A stretch of 64,000 nucleotides of DNA, taken from contig NZ_JACHBQ010000001.1 in NCBI RefSeq assembly GCF_014200405.1, forward strand, positions 3,844,001 through 3,908,000. The letters run 5' to 3'. Each line of letters opens with the position of its first letter. The first letter of the stretch is position 1. The translations under genes were made by a program, and so were the position numbers. Under the pieces are notes generated by a model. That model was not told the DNA's origin. It saw only the letters and a program-made list of their open reading frames with translations, and made no database searches. Below are positions 15,246 to 24,531 of this stretch, in pieces. The DNA comes from Cryobacterium roopkundense. Lineage in GTDB: Bacteria > Actinomycetota > Actinomycetes > Actinomycetales > Microbacteriaceae.

Positions 15246-16943
15246 TTGAGTGATGACGGTCGTTTGCTAGCTGGTCGCTATCGCGTCGGTGCTCTCATTG
15301 GCCGCGGCGGTATGTCCGACGTACACATCGGCACCGATTCGCGCCTCGGGCGCACTGTGGCCATCAAGCTGCTGAAGTCCTCGCTCGCGGCGGATCCGGC
15401 CTTCCGCACCCGCTTTCGCCAGGAGGCGCAGGCCGCGGCCCGCATGGCCCACCCGACAATCGTGCGGGTGTTCGACGCCGGCGAAGAAACCGTCACGGAC
15501 GACAACGGAACCGTGTCGCAGGTGCCGTTCATCGTGATGGAACACGTTGACGGCCGTCTGCTCAAGGACATCATCCGTGAGGGGCCGATCGACTCGGTCG
15601 AGTCCGTGCGCATCATCACGGGTGTTTTGACGGCCCTCGAGTACTCGCACCGAGCCGGTGTCGTGCACCGCGACATCAAGCCCGGCAACATCATGATCAC
15701 CAAGTCCGGCCAGGTCAAGGTGATGGATTTCGGTATCGCCCGCGCCATCTCGGATTCGTCCACAACCGTGGCGCAGACCACAGCGATCCTCGGCACGGCC
15801 TCCTATTTCTCGCCCGAGCAGGCCAAGGGCGAGTCTGTCGACGCCCGCACCGACCTCTACTCCACCGGCGTTGTTCTCTTCGAGATGCTCACCGGGCGTC
15901 CGCCTTTCCGGGGCGACACTCCCGTAGCCGTGGCCTACCAGCACGTGAGTGAGACGCCGGTCAAGCCGTCGTCGATCAATCCCAAGGTCTCCCCTGCCCT
16001 CGACTACGTCGTGGCGCACGCCCTCGCCAAGGACCGTTTCTCTCGCTACCAGAGTGCAGTCGAGTTCCGTAACGACGTAGACACGGCCGGTGAAGGTCAC
16101 ATCCCCACAGACCGGTCCTCTGACGAGGCCGGCGGCGGGCTCTTCGGCTCGGCCCCCACCCTCGAGTCCGGCTCGGTGCTCGCCATCAAGCAGCTCAGCG
16201 AAGACCAAACCATGGTGCGAACGCAGCGCCGCCCACCCGTGATCTGGGTGTGGGCCGGCATCGTCGCCGTGGTCGTCATTGTGGTGTCGGTGATGTTCTG
16301 GGTCTACACGCTCACACCGTCCACGGAGATTCCCGACAACTCACGCCGCATTCCGGTGCTCACGGGCCAAACCTACGACCAGGCACAGAACACCCTCCTC
16401 GACCTCGACCTCGCGGCCACCAAGGCCGAGGAGACCAGTGCCACCGTGCCGGCGGACGAGGTCATTCGCACCGTGCCCCCGGCGGGAACAGTTGTGCAAC
16501 CGGCCGAAGTCATCAAGGTGTACGTCTCCACGGGCGCTGTGCCGGTCGCTGTGCCCGACGTGGTCAACCTGTCGATAGCGGATGCCCAGGCTGCCATAGA
16601 GGCCGCAGGACTCGTCTCAGGGTCGGTCACCCGGGAGAACTCACCCACCGTGGCCGCCGATGTGGTGATGAGCACGGACCCGGAGGCCCAGGCCGCCGAG
16701 GTGGCCGGCGTCACCGTGAACTACATTGTCTCGAGCGGACTCGTGACCCTGAGCGACATGACGGGCCAGTCGCTGAGCGCTGCGACCGACCTCGTCGGCG
16801 GCGAGACACTGCGCCTCGTGGCCACGCCGGACCCCGACTACACCTGCGAGCAGGCGCCCGGTTCTCCTGTGACGAACCAGTCACTGGCGCCCGGAGACGT
16901 GCCCCAGAACACCGAGATCAGCCTCACCTACTGCGCTGGCTAA
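15246..16943 (+). CDS. pknB: Ser/Thr protein kinase PknB with PASTA repeats
   Basis: This 565-residue sensor kinase responds to peptidoglycan fragments and lipid II and controls wall growth. I take the TTG at 15246 as the start because a GGGGAG site lies about 8 bases ahead and LSDDGRLLAGRYRVGALIGRGGMSDV follows, as in PknB proteins. The open frame continues up to 15216. The kinase domain has [16 protein letters not shown] and SPEQAKGE. A membrane helix (about 336-356) is followed by three PASTA-type repeats to the C-terminus. A TAAAAT box at 15202-15207 may serve as a promoter specific to pknB, because the gap after pknA is 67 bp. Confidence 0.94.
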   Translation: MSDDGRLLAGRYRVGALIGRGGMSDVHIGTDSRLGRTVAIKLLKSSLAADPAFRTRFRQEAQAAARMAHPTIVRVFDAGEETVTDDNGTVSQVPFIVMEHVDGRLLKDIIREGPIDSVESVRIITGVLTALEYSHRAGVVHRDIKPGNIMITKSGQVKVMDFGIARAISDSSTTVAQTTAILGTASYFSPEQAKGESVDARTDLYSTGVVLFEMLTGRPPFRGDTPVAVAYQHVSETPVKPSSINPKVSPALDYVVAHALAKDRFSRYQSAVEFRNDVDTAGEGHIPTDRSSDEAGGGLFGSAPTLESGSVLAIKQLSEDQTMVRTQRRPPVIWVWAGIVAVVVIVVSVMFWVYTLTPSTEIPDNSRRIPVLTGQTYDQAQNTLLDLDLAATKAEETSATVPADEVIRTVPPAGTVVQPAEVIKVYVSTGAVPVAVPDVVNLSIADAQAAIEAAGLVSGSVTRENSPTVAADVVMSTDPEAQAAEVAGVTVNYIVSSGLVTLSDMTGQSLSAATDLVGGETLRLVATPDPDYTCEQAPGSPVTNQSLAPGDVPQNTEISLTYCAG

Positions 16944-16976
16944 CCCGCCGCCCCCGCCCGGCTCGCGGTGCCCGGG

Positions 16977-17615
16977 TCAGGTGAGGCGCAGTAGCGGGTG
17001 CAGGCCCTTCGCTTTCTCACGCGCCGCAGGCAGACCGGCGAGAGCCAGCCAGTTGCCCACCATGCGATAGCCCCCCTCGGTGAGCACGGACTCCGGGTGG
17101 AACTGCACGCCGAGGATGGGCGCCGACTCGTGCCGCAACCCCATGATCACGCCGCCTTCGGTTCGCGACGTCACCACGAGCTCCTTGGGTACCGTCGAAT
17201 CGACCACGGCAAGAGAGTGGTACCTCGTCGCCGTGAACGGCTGCGGCACCCCCTCGTAAAAGTCGCTCTCGTCGTGGGTGATCCGGCTGGTCTTGCCGTG
17301 CATGAGTTCCTCGGCGTTGGTGACCGTGGCACCGAAGGCCTCGGCGATCGCCTGATGCCCCAGGCACACTCCGAACAGCGGTACGCCAGACTCGAGGGCG
17401 GCGCGCACCATGGCGACCGACACCCCGGCATCCGCCGGCTTGCCCGGTCCTGGCGAGAGCAGGACGCCATCGTAGCCGGCGAGCTGCTCCGCGGCCTCGC
17501 TCGGCGCGAAGGCGTCATTGCGCATGACCACGGTCTCGGCCCCGAGCTCCATCAGGTACCCATTGAGGGTGTAGACGAAACTGTCGTAGTTGTCGATGAC
17601 AAGGATGCGGGCCAT
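16977..17615 (-). CDS. pabA: Glutamine amidotransferase, anthranilate/aminodeoxychorismate synthase component II
   Basis: This 212-residue class I glutamine amidotransferase supplies ammonia from glutamine to chorismate-converting partners for folate or tryptophan synthesis. It starts with MARILVIDNYDSFVYTLNGYL at ATG 17615. The triad regions are GVCLGHQAIAE (Cys nucleophile) and FHPESV (His and Glu). In Actinobacteria the trpG/pabA gene next to pknB and the class E sortase is the usual arrangement, so it probably serves as PabA. Its start overlaps by one base the stop of the 52-residue membrane protein. Confidence 0.93.
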   Translation of the reverse strand: MARILVIDNYDSFVYTLNGYLMELGAETVVMRNDAFAPSEAAEQLAGYDGVLLSPGPGKPADAGVSVAMVRAALESGVPLFGVCLGHQAIAEAFGATVTNAEELMHGKTSRITHDESDFYEGVPQPFTATRYHSLAVVDSTVPKELVVTSRTEGGVIMGLRHESAPILGVQFHPESVLTEGGYRMVGNWLALAGLPAAREKAKGLHPLLRLT

Positions 17616-17773
17616 TAGCCACCCACCGTCGCTTCCTGGTTGTTGACGAATTGGTCGATCCAGGGGAAGACCCACGTGGAGAGCGCGAACAGAACTGCCG
17701 CGAGCAGGATCAGCACGAGAAGGAGCCGAACCCACACGGGTCCGGGAAGGATACGCCAGAGCGCTGCGTACAA
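17615..17773 (-). CDS. Small conserved membrane protein (52 residues)
   Basis: This short open frame runs from a TTG at 17773 to a TAA that overlaps the pabA ATG (TAATG). An exact AGGAGG ribosome-binding site lies five bases before the TTG. The product begins YAALWRILPGPVWVRLLLV, has one membrane helix, and ends FPWIDQFVNNQEATVGG. I believe similar short proteins sit at this position in related genomes. The function is unknown. Its spacing, ribosome-binding site and overlap show that it is translated with its neighbours. Confidence 0.8.
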   Translation of the reverse strand: MYAALWRILPGPVWVRLLLVLILLAAVLFALSTWVFPWIDQFVNNQEATVGG

Positions 17774-17782
17774 GAGAGCCTC

Positions 17783-18616
17783 CTAGCCCTGCGCCTGGGC
17801 GGCGATGATGGGAGCGAGTTCGGCCGGCGCTCCTGCGGATGTCGGCTGCCACGATTCGTAGACGCCGTAGGCAATGATGCGCTCCGCTGTGGAAAACAGG
17901 GGGTTGCAGCTCGTCAGGGTGATGATGCGATCCACGGGGGCGACTCCGGGTTGGTTCGGCACAGGGGCGAGCACGCCGACGGCCGACGGCGGTACGTACT
18001 CGAGGTCGCGGAACCTGTAGGTGTAGTACCCGTCTGCTGTCTGCACGTAGATAGCGTCACCGAGCTGCAGCTCGTTGATCAGGTGCATCCCTCCCCCGTA
18101 GGCGCTGCGGTGCGCGGCCACGGCGAAGTTGCCCACCTCGCCGGGCATCTGGGTATCCGGGTAGTGGCCAATGCCGAGCGTCGTGCTGTTGAGCACGTTG
18201 TGGCCGGTGCCCTGCGCGACGGTGCGGTGGTAGTCGGCGCCGTAGCGCGGCACGTAGAGAACGGCGAAGGCCTGGGCGTCTCCCGGAGCGGCACTGACGA
18301 TCGGGTCGCCATAGTCGACGGGCCCCGTTTGGTCTGCTGGCGGCGGCGTGGCATCGTCCTGGCTGTGCTGCTGAGCCTCGTCGATCCAGTTCTGGCTGAT
18401 CTCCGCGGCGGCATTGGACTGCTCGTTCGCCATGAGCATGTCGTTCCACCACAGCTGCCACCCGATGAAGAGCATCACAAGAACGCCGGCGGTCATCAGC
18501 AATTCACCCATCACGCCCAGGACGCCCACGACACGCTTCAGCGGGCGGGCGTTCGGCGTGCTCGCTCGGCGACCACGCCTGGGCGCGACGGCTTCAGCTT
18601 CGGGCGAATTGGTCAC
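17783..18616 (-). CDS. srtE: Class E sortase
   Basis: This 277-residue membrane transpeptidase has an N-terminal cytoplasmic tail, one membrane helix (about 28-56) and an outside sortase domain (about 115-265). The catalytic residues can be placed as His in VAAHRSAYG, Cys in TLTSCNPL (class E usually TLTTC) and Arg in AERIIAYG. Class E sortases anchor LAXTG-type proteins in Actinobacteria. The GTG start at 18616 gives MTNSPEAEAVAPRRGRR. It leads the minus-strand set with the small membrane protein and pabA. Confidence 0.92.
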   Translation of the reverse strand: MTNSPEAEAVAPRRGRRASTPNARPLKRVVGVLGVMGELLMTAGVLVMLFIGWQLWWNDMLMANEQSNAAAEISQNWIDEAQQHSQDDATPPPADQTGPVDYGDPIVSAAPGDAQAFAVLYVPRYGADYHRTVAQGTGHNVLNSTTLGIGHYPDTQMPGEVGNFAVAAHRSAYGGGMHLINELQLGDAIYVQTADGYYTYRFRDLEYVPPSAVGVLAPVPNQPGVAPVDRIITLTSCNPLFSTAERIIAYGVYESWQPTSAGAPAELAPIIAAQAQG

Positions 18617-18690
18617 GCTTAGAGTCTATTGAAGATGCGCACGGCAGAGGTCACGCACGGTGAACCCGCAGAATTGCCAGTCTGTGACGG

Positions 18691-18696
18691 TAAGAT
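18691..18696 (+). promoter_or_regulatory. -10 box of crgA, possibly leaderless transcript
   Basis: TAAGAT lies only seven bases before the crgA ATG at 18704, and there is no ribosome-binding site. The transcript would begin at or next to the start codon, as is common in actinobacteria. Confidence 0.45.
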
Positions 18697-18703
18697 CAGT
18701 CTC

Positions 18704-18949
18704 ATGGCTCGAACGAACCCCCGCACCAAGCCCGCCCGCAACGAGGTTGCCCGCTCTGGCGAGGAAGCACCCAACTCTGTCTGGTTCAAACCGGTCATGT
18801 TTGGCTTCATGCTGCTCGGCCTCGCCTGGATCATCGTGTTCTACGTGAGCCAAAGCCAGCTGCCGATCGCGGCGCTGGGTTCCTGGAACATCATGGTGGG
18901 CTTCGGCATCGCCTTCGTCGGCTTTCTCATGACCACGCGCTGGCGCTAG
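18704..18949 (+). CDS. crgA: Cell division protein CrgA
   Basis: This 81-residue membrane protein modulates FtsZ/divisome assembly and recruits penicillin-binding proteins in Actinobacteria. It has a basic cytoplasmic N-terminus, WFKPVMFG, and two membrane helices (about 29-48 and 58-77) ending MTTRWR. The start ATG 18704 gives MARTNPRTKPARNE. It is divergent from the sortase cluster and faces the rhomboid gene. Confidence 0.93.
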   Translation: MARTNPRTKPARNEVARSGEEAPNSVWFKPVMFGFMLLGLAWIIVFYVSQSQLPIAALGSWNIMVGFGIAFVGFLMTTRWR

Positions 18950-19006
18950 ATCGCCCGTTCCACCCGCACGCCTGTCGCTAATGACAACCGTGTAATTATC
19001 CCCAGT

Positions 19007-19027
19007 TTGTGGATAACCTGTGGATAA
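19007..19027. promoter_or_regulatory. Two tandem DnaA boxes between crgA and the rhomboid gene
   Basis: TTGTGGATAA (19007-19016) and CTGTGGATAA (19018-19027) are perfect TTATCCACA boxes on the minus strand, one helical turn (11 bp) apart. They are about 11.5 kb from the oriC gap, in a region between two converging genes, so a promoter role is unlikely. A DnaA-titration or reactivation role is an inference. Confidence 0.7.
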
Positions 19028-19061
19028 CTTAAGCCGCCTGTCGAGTCGGCGGCAGCTCTCG

Positions 19062-19907
19062 CTAGAGGTAGCTGAGCACCTTGAGGGTGCCCAGCAGAGC
19101 GAGCGCAATCACGAGGCCGGCTATCAGGGCAACCTGCAGCCAGGTCTGCTTGAGCCTGCGGGTCTTCATGAAGATGAGACCCATTAGCGCTCCCCCGATC
19201 AGGCCACCGAGATGCGCCTGCCAGGCGATGTTGAGACCGGGGATGAACCCGATCACGAAGTTGATGCCGAGCAGCACGAGCAACTGCGTGGCATTTCCGC
19301 CGAGGCCGCGTTGAATCACCAGGAACGCGCCCATCAGGCCGAAGATGGCACCGGATGCACCCACCACGGCCACGTTCGGCGCTGACAGCACCAGTACGCC
19401 CACAGAACCGGCGAATCCGCTCACGAGGTAGAGCGTGAGAAAACGTGCCCGACCGAGCATGCCCTCAAGCTGTTGCCCGAAGATCCAGAGCATATACATG
19501 TTGAGGAGCACGTGAAAGATGAAGCCCTGCGAGTGTACGAAGGCTGTCGTGAGCATACGCCACGGCTCAAAGTTGCCGGGAAAGGAATACACGCCGGCGT
19601 AGAGCAACTTGTCCGTGATGCCAAGGCCGGGGACCCACTGTAGGACGAAGACTACGAGGGTCAGGCCGATCAGAGCATAGGTGACCGTGGGGGCGCCACT
19701 GCCCGTGAGTCGGGTCATCACGACGGATTTGGTGCGGGGCGCGTTCTTGCGCTGTTCTTTCATGCATTCGGGGCAGACCACGCCGACGGCGGCCTGAGTC
19801 TGGCATTCCGGGCAGATCGTTCGCCCACAACGTTGACACAAGATGAAGCTCTGCCGCCCCGGGTGGCGGTAACAAAAATTCGCCGCCGAGGCAGGCAGAT
19901 CACTCAT
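19062..19907 (-). CDS. Rhomboid-family intramembrane serine protease with B-box-like zinc finger
   Basis: This 281-residue protein has an N-terminal zinc-binding module (CYRHPGRQS, CQRCGRTICPEC, CPEC; about residues 12-48) and six or seven membrane helices. The catalytic Ser is in GASGAIFG and the His in AWQAHLGGLIGG, so the Ser-His dyad is intact. Rhomboids cut single-pass membrane proteins within the membrane; the substrate here is unknown. Zinc-finger rhomboids at this position, beside the cyclophilin gene, are common in related actinobacteria. Confidence 0.92.
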   Translation of the reverse strand: MSDLPASAANFCYRHPGRQSFILCQRCGRTICPECQTQAAVGVVCPECMKEQRKNAPRTKSVVMTRLTGSGAPTVTYALIGLTLVVFVLQWVPGLGITDKLLYAGVYSFPGNFEPWRMLTTAFVHSQGFIFHVLLNMYMLWIFGQQLEGMLGRARFLTLYLVSGFAGSVGVLVLSAPNVAVVGASGAIFGLMGAFLVIQRGLGGNATQLLVLLGINFVIGFIPGLNIAWQAHLGGLIGGALMGLIFMKTRRLKQTWLQVALIAGLVIALALLGTLKVLSYL

Positions 19908-19928
19908 CTGTGAGGTGAACGACCGTAG

Positions 19929-20468
19929 TTAGACGGACTCGACAGTAACGCTCTGAATCACGACGTCTTCACGGGGACGGTCGCGGCCGTCGGTTGCCAC
20001 AGTCGCCAGCTTCGCGACGATTGCACGGGAGGCCTCGTCTTCGACGGCACCGAAAATGGTGTGCTTGCCCTGCAGCCAGGTGGTGGGAACAACGGTGATG
20101 AAGAACTGTGACCCGTTGGTGCCGTGGCCGCCCTGAATACCGGCATTCGCCATGGCCAGCACGTAGGGCTGCGTGAAGTCGAGGTCGGGGCTGATCTCGT
20201 CATCGAACTGGAAGCCGGGGCCGCCGGTGCCTTGGCCCAGCGGGTCGCCGGCCTGAATCATGAAATCCTTGATGATGCGGTGGAAGATCGTGCCGTCGTA
20301 GAGCGGCGTCGTGGACTTGACTCCGGTGGAGGGGTGCGTCCACTCGATATCGCCGGTCGCGAGACCCACAAAGTTCTTCACGGTCTTCGGCGCGTGATTG
20401 CCGAACAGATTGACCTGGATCGGTCCGAGGGTGGTGTTTAGGGTGGCGACAGCCGTGTGCTTAGACAT
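19929..20468 (-). CDS. ppiA: Cyclophilin-type peptidyl-prolyl isomerase
   Basis: This 179-residue cytoplasmic isomerase starts at ATG 20468 (MSKHTAVATLNTTLGPIQVNLFGNHAPKTVKNFVGL). Landmarks are FHRIIKDFMIQAGDP, the GTGG/PGFQFDDE stretch, NGSQFFITVVPTTWL and HTIFG. The catalytic Arg lies in FHRIIK. The longer frame to 20567 has no supporting ribosome-binding site. It has no signal peptide, and it lies 21 bp downstream of the rhomboid start on the same strand orientation. Confidence 0.94.
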   Translation of the reverse strand: MSKHTAVATLNTTLGPIQVNLFGNHAPKTVKNFVGLATGDIEWTHPSTGVKSTTPLYDGTIFHRIIKDFMIQAGDPLGQGTGGPGFQFDDEISPDLDFTQPYVLAMANAGIQGGHGTNGSQFFITVVPTTWLQGKHTIFGAVEDEASRAIVAKLATVATDGRDRPREDVVIQSVTVESV

Positions 20469-20579
20469 GCTGACAATTCTTGCACAGGCCTCCACTAGGA
20501 TTCTGATACCCAGATTGCTCCCAGTCGATTCAGTGGCAAGATGGACGTATTCGCCGCACGACAACAATGGAGGGTCCAG

Positions 20580-21107
20580 ATGAGCCTGTCACGCAAGCGC
20601 CGCAAGGAACTCATTCGGCTGCGCAAGAGCGCCGACGAACTATGGAGCCAACAGGCAGAAGTCCTCGAACGTGCCAACGCCGTCGCCCGTGAGGCCGGCC
20701 ACCAGGCCGGTGTCCTCACCCGTGAAGAGGTTGTGCCGAGGGTCAGGGAAGGCTATGACCACTACGTTCGTCCTCGTGTGGACGCGACGCAGCAGCTCGC
20801 TGGAGATGTTCGCCGCACCGTGGTGAACGACTTTCTGCCGGGGATCGGCAACGCGATCGGTACCGTCATGAGCGTTGGAGATGTTGCACGCGACGCGCGC
20901 GTGCGTGCCGCCCTGAGCCGCATCCACCTGCAGAAGCCCGTCGTCGTGCAGAAGAAGACCACCGGAGCTGCCACCTACGTGGCCGTCGGGCTGGCCATAG
21001 CCGCCGCCGTGGGTGTCGCCTATGCCGTCTGGCAGACCTTCCGCGCCGACGACGAACTGTGGGTTTCAGAGGACGAGAACGAGTCGAGCACCTCTCAGGA
21101 GGACTGA
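20580..21107 (+). CDS. Conserved hypothetical protein with C-terminal membrane helix
   Basis: This 175-residue protein starts at ATG 20580 with a GGAGGG ribosome-binding site. It is very basic at the N-terminus (MSLSRKRRKELIRLRKSADELW) and helical in the middle. It has one membrane helix at about 135-155 (ATYVAVGLAIAAAVGVAYAVW) and an acidic tail (ADDELWVSEDENESS). The family occurs beside ppiA in related genomes, sometimes labelled helicase without evidence. I see no helicase motif. The function is unknown. Confidence 0.75.
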   Translation: MSLSRKRRKELIRLRKSADELWSQQAEVLERANAVAREAGHQAGVLTREEVVPRVREGYDHYVRPRVDATQQLAGDVRRTVVNDFLPGIGNAIGTVMSVGDVARDARVRAALSRIHLQKPVVVQKKTTGAATYVAVGLAIAAAVGVAYAVWQTFRADDELWVSEDENESSTSQED

Positions 21108-21120
21108 GCGCCACTCTCAC

Positions 21121-21164
21121 ACGCACAAGGCCCGCATCCGCTCTGGGATGCGGGCCTTGTGCGT
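21121..21164. terminator. Strong terminator, 19-bp stem
   Basis: The 19 bases ACGCACAAGGCCCGCATCC at 21121-21139 pair perfectly with 21146-21164, with a 6-base loop. The hairpin lies 13 bp beyond the preceding plus-strand gene. Confidence 0.75.
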
Positions 21165-21210
21165 TAAGTCCTGAGTCGCCGTCCTACGGCGTCTCAGTGG
21201 GTGGATGCAA

Positions 21211-21243
21211 AAAATGCCCGGCCGATGAACGGCCGGGCATTTT
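21211..21243 (-). terminator. Terminator of the tRNA-Ala/tRNA-Ile unit
   Basis: AAAATGCCCGGCC pairs perfectly with GGCCGGGCATTTT around a 7-base loop. Read on the minus strand the stem ends in a T-run. It lies 21 bp beyond the tRNA-Ala 3' end. Confidence 0.8.
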
Positions 21244-21263
21244 CATTGTTGTGGAACTGTGTG

Positions 21264-21336
21264 TGGAGCCACGGGGAATCGAACCCCGGACCTCCTGCTT
21301 GCAAAGCAGGCGCTCTACCAATTGAGCTATGGCCCC
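21264..21336 (-). tRNA. tRNA-Ala (anticodon TGC)
   Basis: This 73-nt cloverleaf has an acceptor stem GGGGCCA/TGGCTCC with discriminator A. The anticodon loop CTTTGCAAG gives TGC, and the T-arm is GGTTCGATTCC. CCA is not encoded. It is transcribed after tRNA-Ile. Confidence 0.97.
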
Positions 21337-21366
21337 GAGTCGCATACGCGATCTCGTGTTGTTGCG

Positions 21367-21440
21367 TGGGGATACCGGGATTTGAACCTGGGACCTCTTC
21401 ATTATCAGTGAAGCGCTCTAACCAACTGAGCTATATCCCC
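21367..21440 (-). tRNA. tRNA-Ile (anticodon GAT)
   Basis: This 74-nt cloverleaf has an acceptor stem GGGGATA/TATCCCC with discriminator A. The anticodon loop ACTGATAAT gives GAT, and the T-arm is GGTTCAAATCC. It lies 30 bp upstream of tRNA-Ala on the same strand. Confidence 0.97.
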
Positions 21441-21536
21441 CTGTGGGCAGATTTGAGACTATCGGAATCTGCCCATTTCCTGAAATCGAGCGGAACATCC
21501 GCGCGTGTCAGAAAGCCAACAACTAGTTTGTACCGC

Positions 21537-21941
21537 CTAGTTGTTGGTGAAACCGACGAGCAACCCGCCGGTGATTTTGACGCTGAGGTTATACAGTACC
21601 GCAAAAATCGCACCGAGCGCGGTGATGACGACGGTGTTGAGCACCGCGACAACCACGGCGAAGCCCATCACATTGCCGACCGACAGGATGCTCAGCAGGT
21701 CAGCTGAGCTGCCGGAGATGTCGGTGTACAACGTGTTGGCCTTGTCGAGGATCTCGGTCTGTGCCAGCACCGTATACACCAGGAACGACGCCACGATCGT
21801 GACGACCGCCAGGCACAACGCCACCAGGAACGACAGCTTGACGGCCGACCAGAAGTCGATGTACACCAGCTTCAGGCGCACCTGCTTCGTGGACGGTCGA
21901 CGATTCGACTTCTTGGCCAATTTCTCCGCGACGCTACTCAT
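21537..21941 (-). CDS. DUF3566 membrane protein
   Basis: This 134-residue protein is encoded directly after gyrA, overlapping its end by 8 bp, as usual in Actinobacteria. It has a basic start and two membrane helices (about 36-60 and 90-118). The region between them ([25 protein letters not shown]) is typical of DUF3566. The function is unknown. It is the last gene of the gyrB-gyrA unit on this strand. Confidence 0.88.
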   Translation of the reverse strand: MSSVAEKLAKKSNRRPSTKQVRLKLVYIDFWSAVKLSFLVALCLAVVTIVASFLVYTVLAQTEILDKANTLYTDISGSSADLLSILSVGNVMGFAVVVAVLNTVVITALGAIFAVLYNLSVKITGGLLVGFTNN

Positions 21942-24531
21942 CTGGTGATTCTACTTTCCCCGAATCATCGTTCGGTGCTGCAGTGTCAGTTGTGGCTTCG
22001 GTTTCCTCCACCACGAGATTGCGCTCGCTGTTCTTGGCGATGGAAATGATTCGGTCTTCGGTCGCAAACTTCGCGAACACGACGCCCATGGTGTCCCGAC
22101 CCTTGGCCGGAACCTCGGCGACGTCAGAGCGTACCACCTTGCCGCTGGCAAGAACCACAAGCACTTCGTCTTCCTCGTTGACGATCAACGCGCCCACGAG
22201 GTCCCCGCGATCGTCATTAAGCTTGGCCACCTTGATGCCGAGCCCACCGCGATTCTGCAGGCGATACTGGTCGGCGGACGTGCGCTTAGCGTAGCCGCCC
22301 TCCGTTACAACGAACACGTAGCCGTCGTTGTCGATGACGGATGCGTCCAGCAGCGTGTCCTCGCCGCGGAAGTGCATTCCAATCACGCCGGACGTGCTGC
22401 GACCCATGGGACGCAGCGCCTCATCCGTTGCCGTGAAACGGATGGACATGCCCTTGTGCGACACGAGCAGCAGGTCGGAATCATTCTCGACCAGAAGCGC
22501 GGAAACGAGTTCGTCGCCCTCGCGCAACTTGATCGCGATGATGCCGCCTGTGCGGTTCGTGTCGTACTCGCTCAGGGCGGTCTTCTTGATCAGGCCGTCA
22601 CGGGTGGCAAGGGTCAGATACTGGGCCACGTTGTAGTCGCGAATATCGAGAATCTGAGCGATTTCCTCACCCGGCTGCAGCGCGAGCAGGTTGGCCACGT
22701 GCTGGCCCTTGGCGTCGCGTCCGGATTCCTGCGCCTCGTAGGCCTTGGCACGATAAACCCGGCCCGTGTTCGTGAAGAACAACAGCCAGTGGTGCGTCGT
22801 CGTGACGAAGAAGTGTTCGACCACATCGTCGGCACGCAGCTGCGCACCCTTGACGCCCTTGCCACCACGGTGCTGGTTGCGGTAGTTGTCACTGCGAGTG
22901 CGCTTGATATAGCCGCCGCGGGTGACTGTGACCACCATCTCCTCTTCGGGGATGAGGTCTTCGATCGACATGTCTCCGTCGAACCCGAACATGATTTCGG
23001 TACGGCGGTCGTCGCCGAACTTGTTCGTGATCTCGGCGAGCTCGTCTTTGATGATGGTGCGCTGGCGCTCCGGGCTCGCGAGAATCGACTTGAATTCGGC
23101 GATCTGCAGCTCGAGGGCCGCGGCCTGGTCGATGATCTTCTGGCGCTCGAGGGCTGCCAGTCGACGCAGCTGCATCGTGAGGATCGCGTCGGCCTGGAGC
23201 TTGTCCACGTCGAGCAGGGCCATCAGGCCTTCGCGTGCGTCGTCAACGGTGTTCGAGCGACGGATGAGCGCGATTACCTCGTCGAGGGCGTCCAGGGCCT
23301 TCAGGTAGCCGCGCAGGATGTGCGCCTCGGCCTCGGCCTTGTTGAGGCGGAACTGCGTGCGACGCACGATGACCTCAACCTGATGCGCTACCCATGCCGA
23401 GATGAAGCCGTCTAGGGCGAGTGTGCGAGGCACCCCGTCCACGATAGCGAGCATGTTCGCGCCGAAGTTCTCCTGGAGCTGCGTGTGCTTGTAGAGGTTG
23501 TTCAGCACGACCTTGGCCACGGCGTCGCGCTTGAGCACGATGACGAGGCGCTGGCCTGTGCGTCCGCTGGTCTCGTCGCGGATGTCGGCGATGCCGGTGA
23601 TCTTGGCGTCTTTCACCAGATCGGCGATCTTGATCGCCAGGTTGTCCGGGTTCACCTGATAGGGGAGTTCGGTGATCACGAGGCAGGTGCGACCCTGCAG
23701 CTCCTCGATGCTGACCACGGCGCGCATCGTGATGGACCCACGGCCCGTGCGGTAGGCGTCCTGGATGCCCTTGACACCGAGGATCTGGGCACCGGTGGGG
23801 AAATCCGGGCCCTTGATGCGCTGGATGAGTGCCTCAAGCAGCTCTTCGCGGCTCGCCTCCGGGTTGTCGAGGTACCACTGGGCGCCGGCGGCGACCTCAC
23901 GCAGGTTGTGCGGGGGGATGTTCGTCGCCATACCCACGGCGATACCCACCGAACCGTTGACGAGCAGGTTGGGGAAGCGGGCGGGCAAAACCGTGGGCTC
24001 GAGTGTGCGGCCGTCGTAGTTGTCCTGGAAGTTGACGGTGTCTTCTTCAATGTCGCGCACCATTTCGAGGGCGAGCGGGGCCATCTTCGTCTCGGTGTAC
24101 CGCGGGGCGGCGGCGCCGTCGTTGCCGGGGGAGCCGAAGTTACCCTGGCCGAGAGCCAACGGGTACCGCAGGCTCCACGGCTGCACGAGACGCACGAGGG
24201 CGTCGTAGATCGACGAGTCACCGTGGGGGTGGAACTGTCCCATCACGTCACCAACGACACGGGCGCATTTGGAGAATGCCTTGTCCGGGCGGTAGCCGCC
24301 GTCGAACATGGCGTAGATCACACGGCGATGCACGGGCTTCATGCCGTCACGAACGTCGGGCAGGGCACGGCCCACGATCACGCTCATGGCGTAGTCGAGG
24401 TACGAGCGCTGCATTTCCAGCTGCAAGTCGACCTGGTCGATCTTGCCGTGCTGGGTTAGGTGCGCGGCCGCGGCCGCGGCATCCGCTGCCTCGACGGTGT
24501 TGTTGTCTTCCGGGGTGTCCTTAGATGTCAA
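21934..24531 (-). CDS. gyrA: DNA gyrase subunit A
   Basis: This 865-residue protein breaks and rejoins DNA for negative supercoiling together with GyrB. The quinolone-region residues ([11 protein letters not shown]) and the catalytic Tyr in PRYTETKM are present. The C-terminal wrapping domain contains the gyrase box ([11 protein letters not shown]). I choose TTG 24531 (TSKDTPEDN) with an AAAGGA ribosome-binding site about 11 bases upstream; an ATG at 24552 is also in frame. Either start overlaps the end of gyrB. The tail is acidic and has no frameshift. Confidence 0.97.
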   Translation of the reverse strand: MTSKDTPEDNNTVEAADAAAAAAHLTQHGKIDQVDLQLEMQRSYLDYAMSVIVGRALPDVRDGMKPVHRRVIYAMFDGGYRPDKAFSKCARVVGDVMGQFHPHGDSSIYDALVRLVQPWSLRYPLALGQGNFGSPGNDGAAAPRYTETKMAPLALEMVRDIEEDTVNFQDNYDGRTLEPTVLPARFPNLLVNGSVGIAVGMATNIPPHNLREVAAGAQWYLDNPEASREELLEALIQRIKGPDFPTGAQILGVKGIQDAYRTGRGSITMRAVVSIEELQGRTCLVITELPYQVNPDNLAIKIADLVKDAKITGIADIRDETSGRTGQRLVIVLKRDAVAKVVLNNLYKHTQLQENFGANMLAIVDGVPRTLALDGFISAWVAHQVEVIVRRTQFRLNKAEAEAHILRGYLKALDALDEVIALIRRSNTVDDAREGLMALLDVDKLQADAILTMQLRRLAALERQKIIDQAAALELQIAEFKSILASPERQRTIIKDELAEITNKFGDDRRTEIMFGFDGDMSIEDLIPEEEMVVTVTRGGYIKRTRSDNYRNQHRGGKGVKGAQLRADDVVEHFFVTTTHHWLLFFTNTGRVYRAKAYEAQESGRDAKGQHVANLLALQPGEEIAQILDIRDYNVAQYLTLATRDGLIKKTALSEYDTNRTGGIIAIKLREGDELVSALLVENDSDLLLVSHKGMSIRFTATDEALRPMGRSTSGVIGMHFRGEDTLLDASVIDNDGYVFVVTEGGYAKRTSADQYRLQNRGGLGIKVAKLNDDRGDLVGALIVNEEDEVLVVLASGKVVRSDVAEVPAKGRDTMGVVFAKFATEDRIISIAKNSERNLVVEETEATTDTAAPNDDSGKVESPDE

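Noticed and set aside
17616..17852. Extension of pabA to 17852
   Set aside because: It overlaps the small membrane-protein gene and the sortase end. MARILVIDNYDSF is the normal amidotransferase start.
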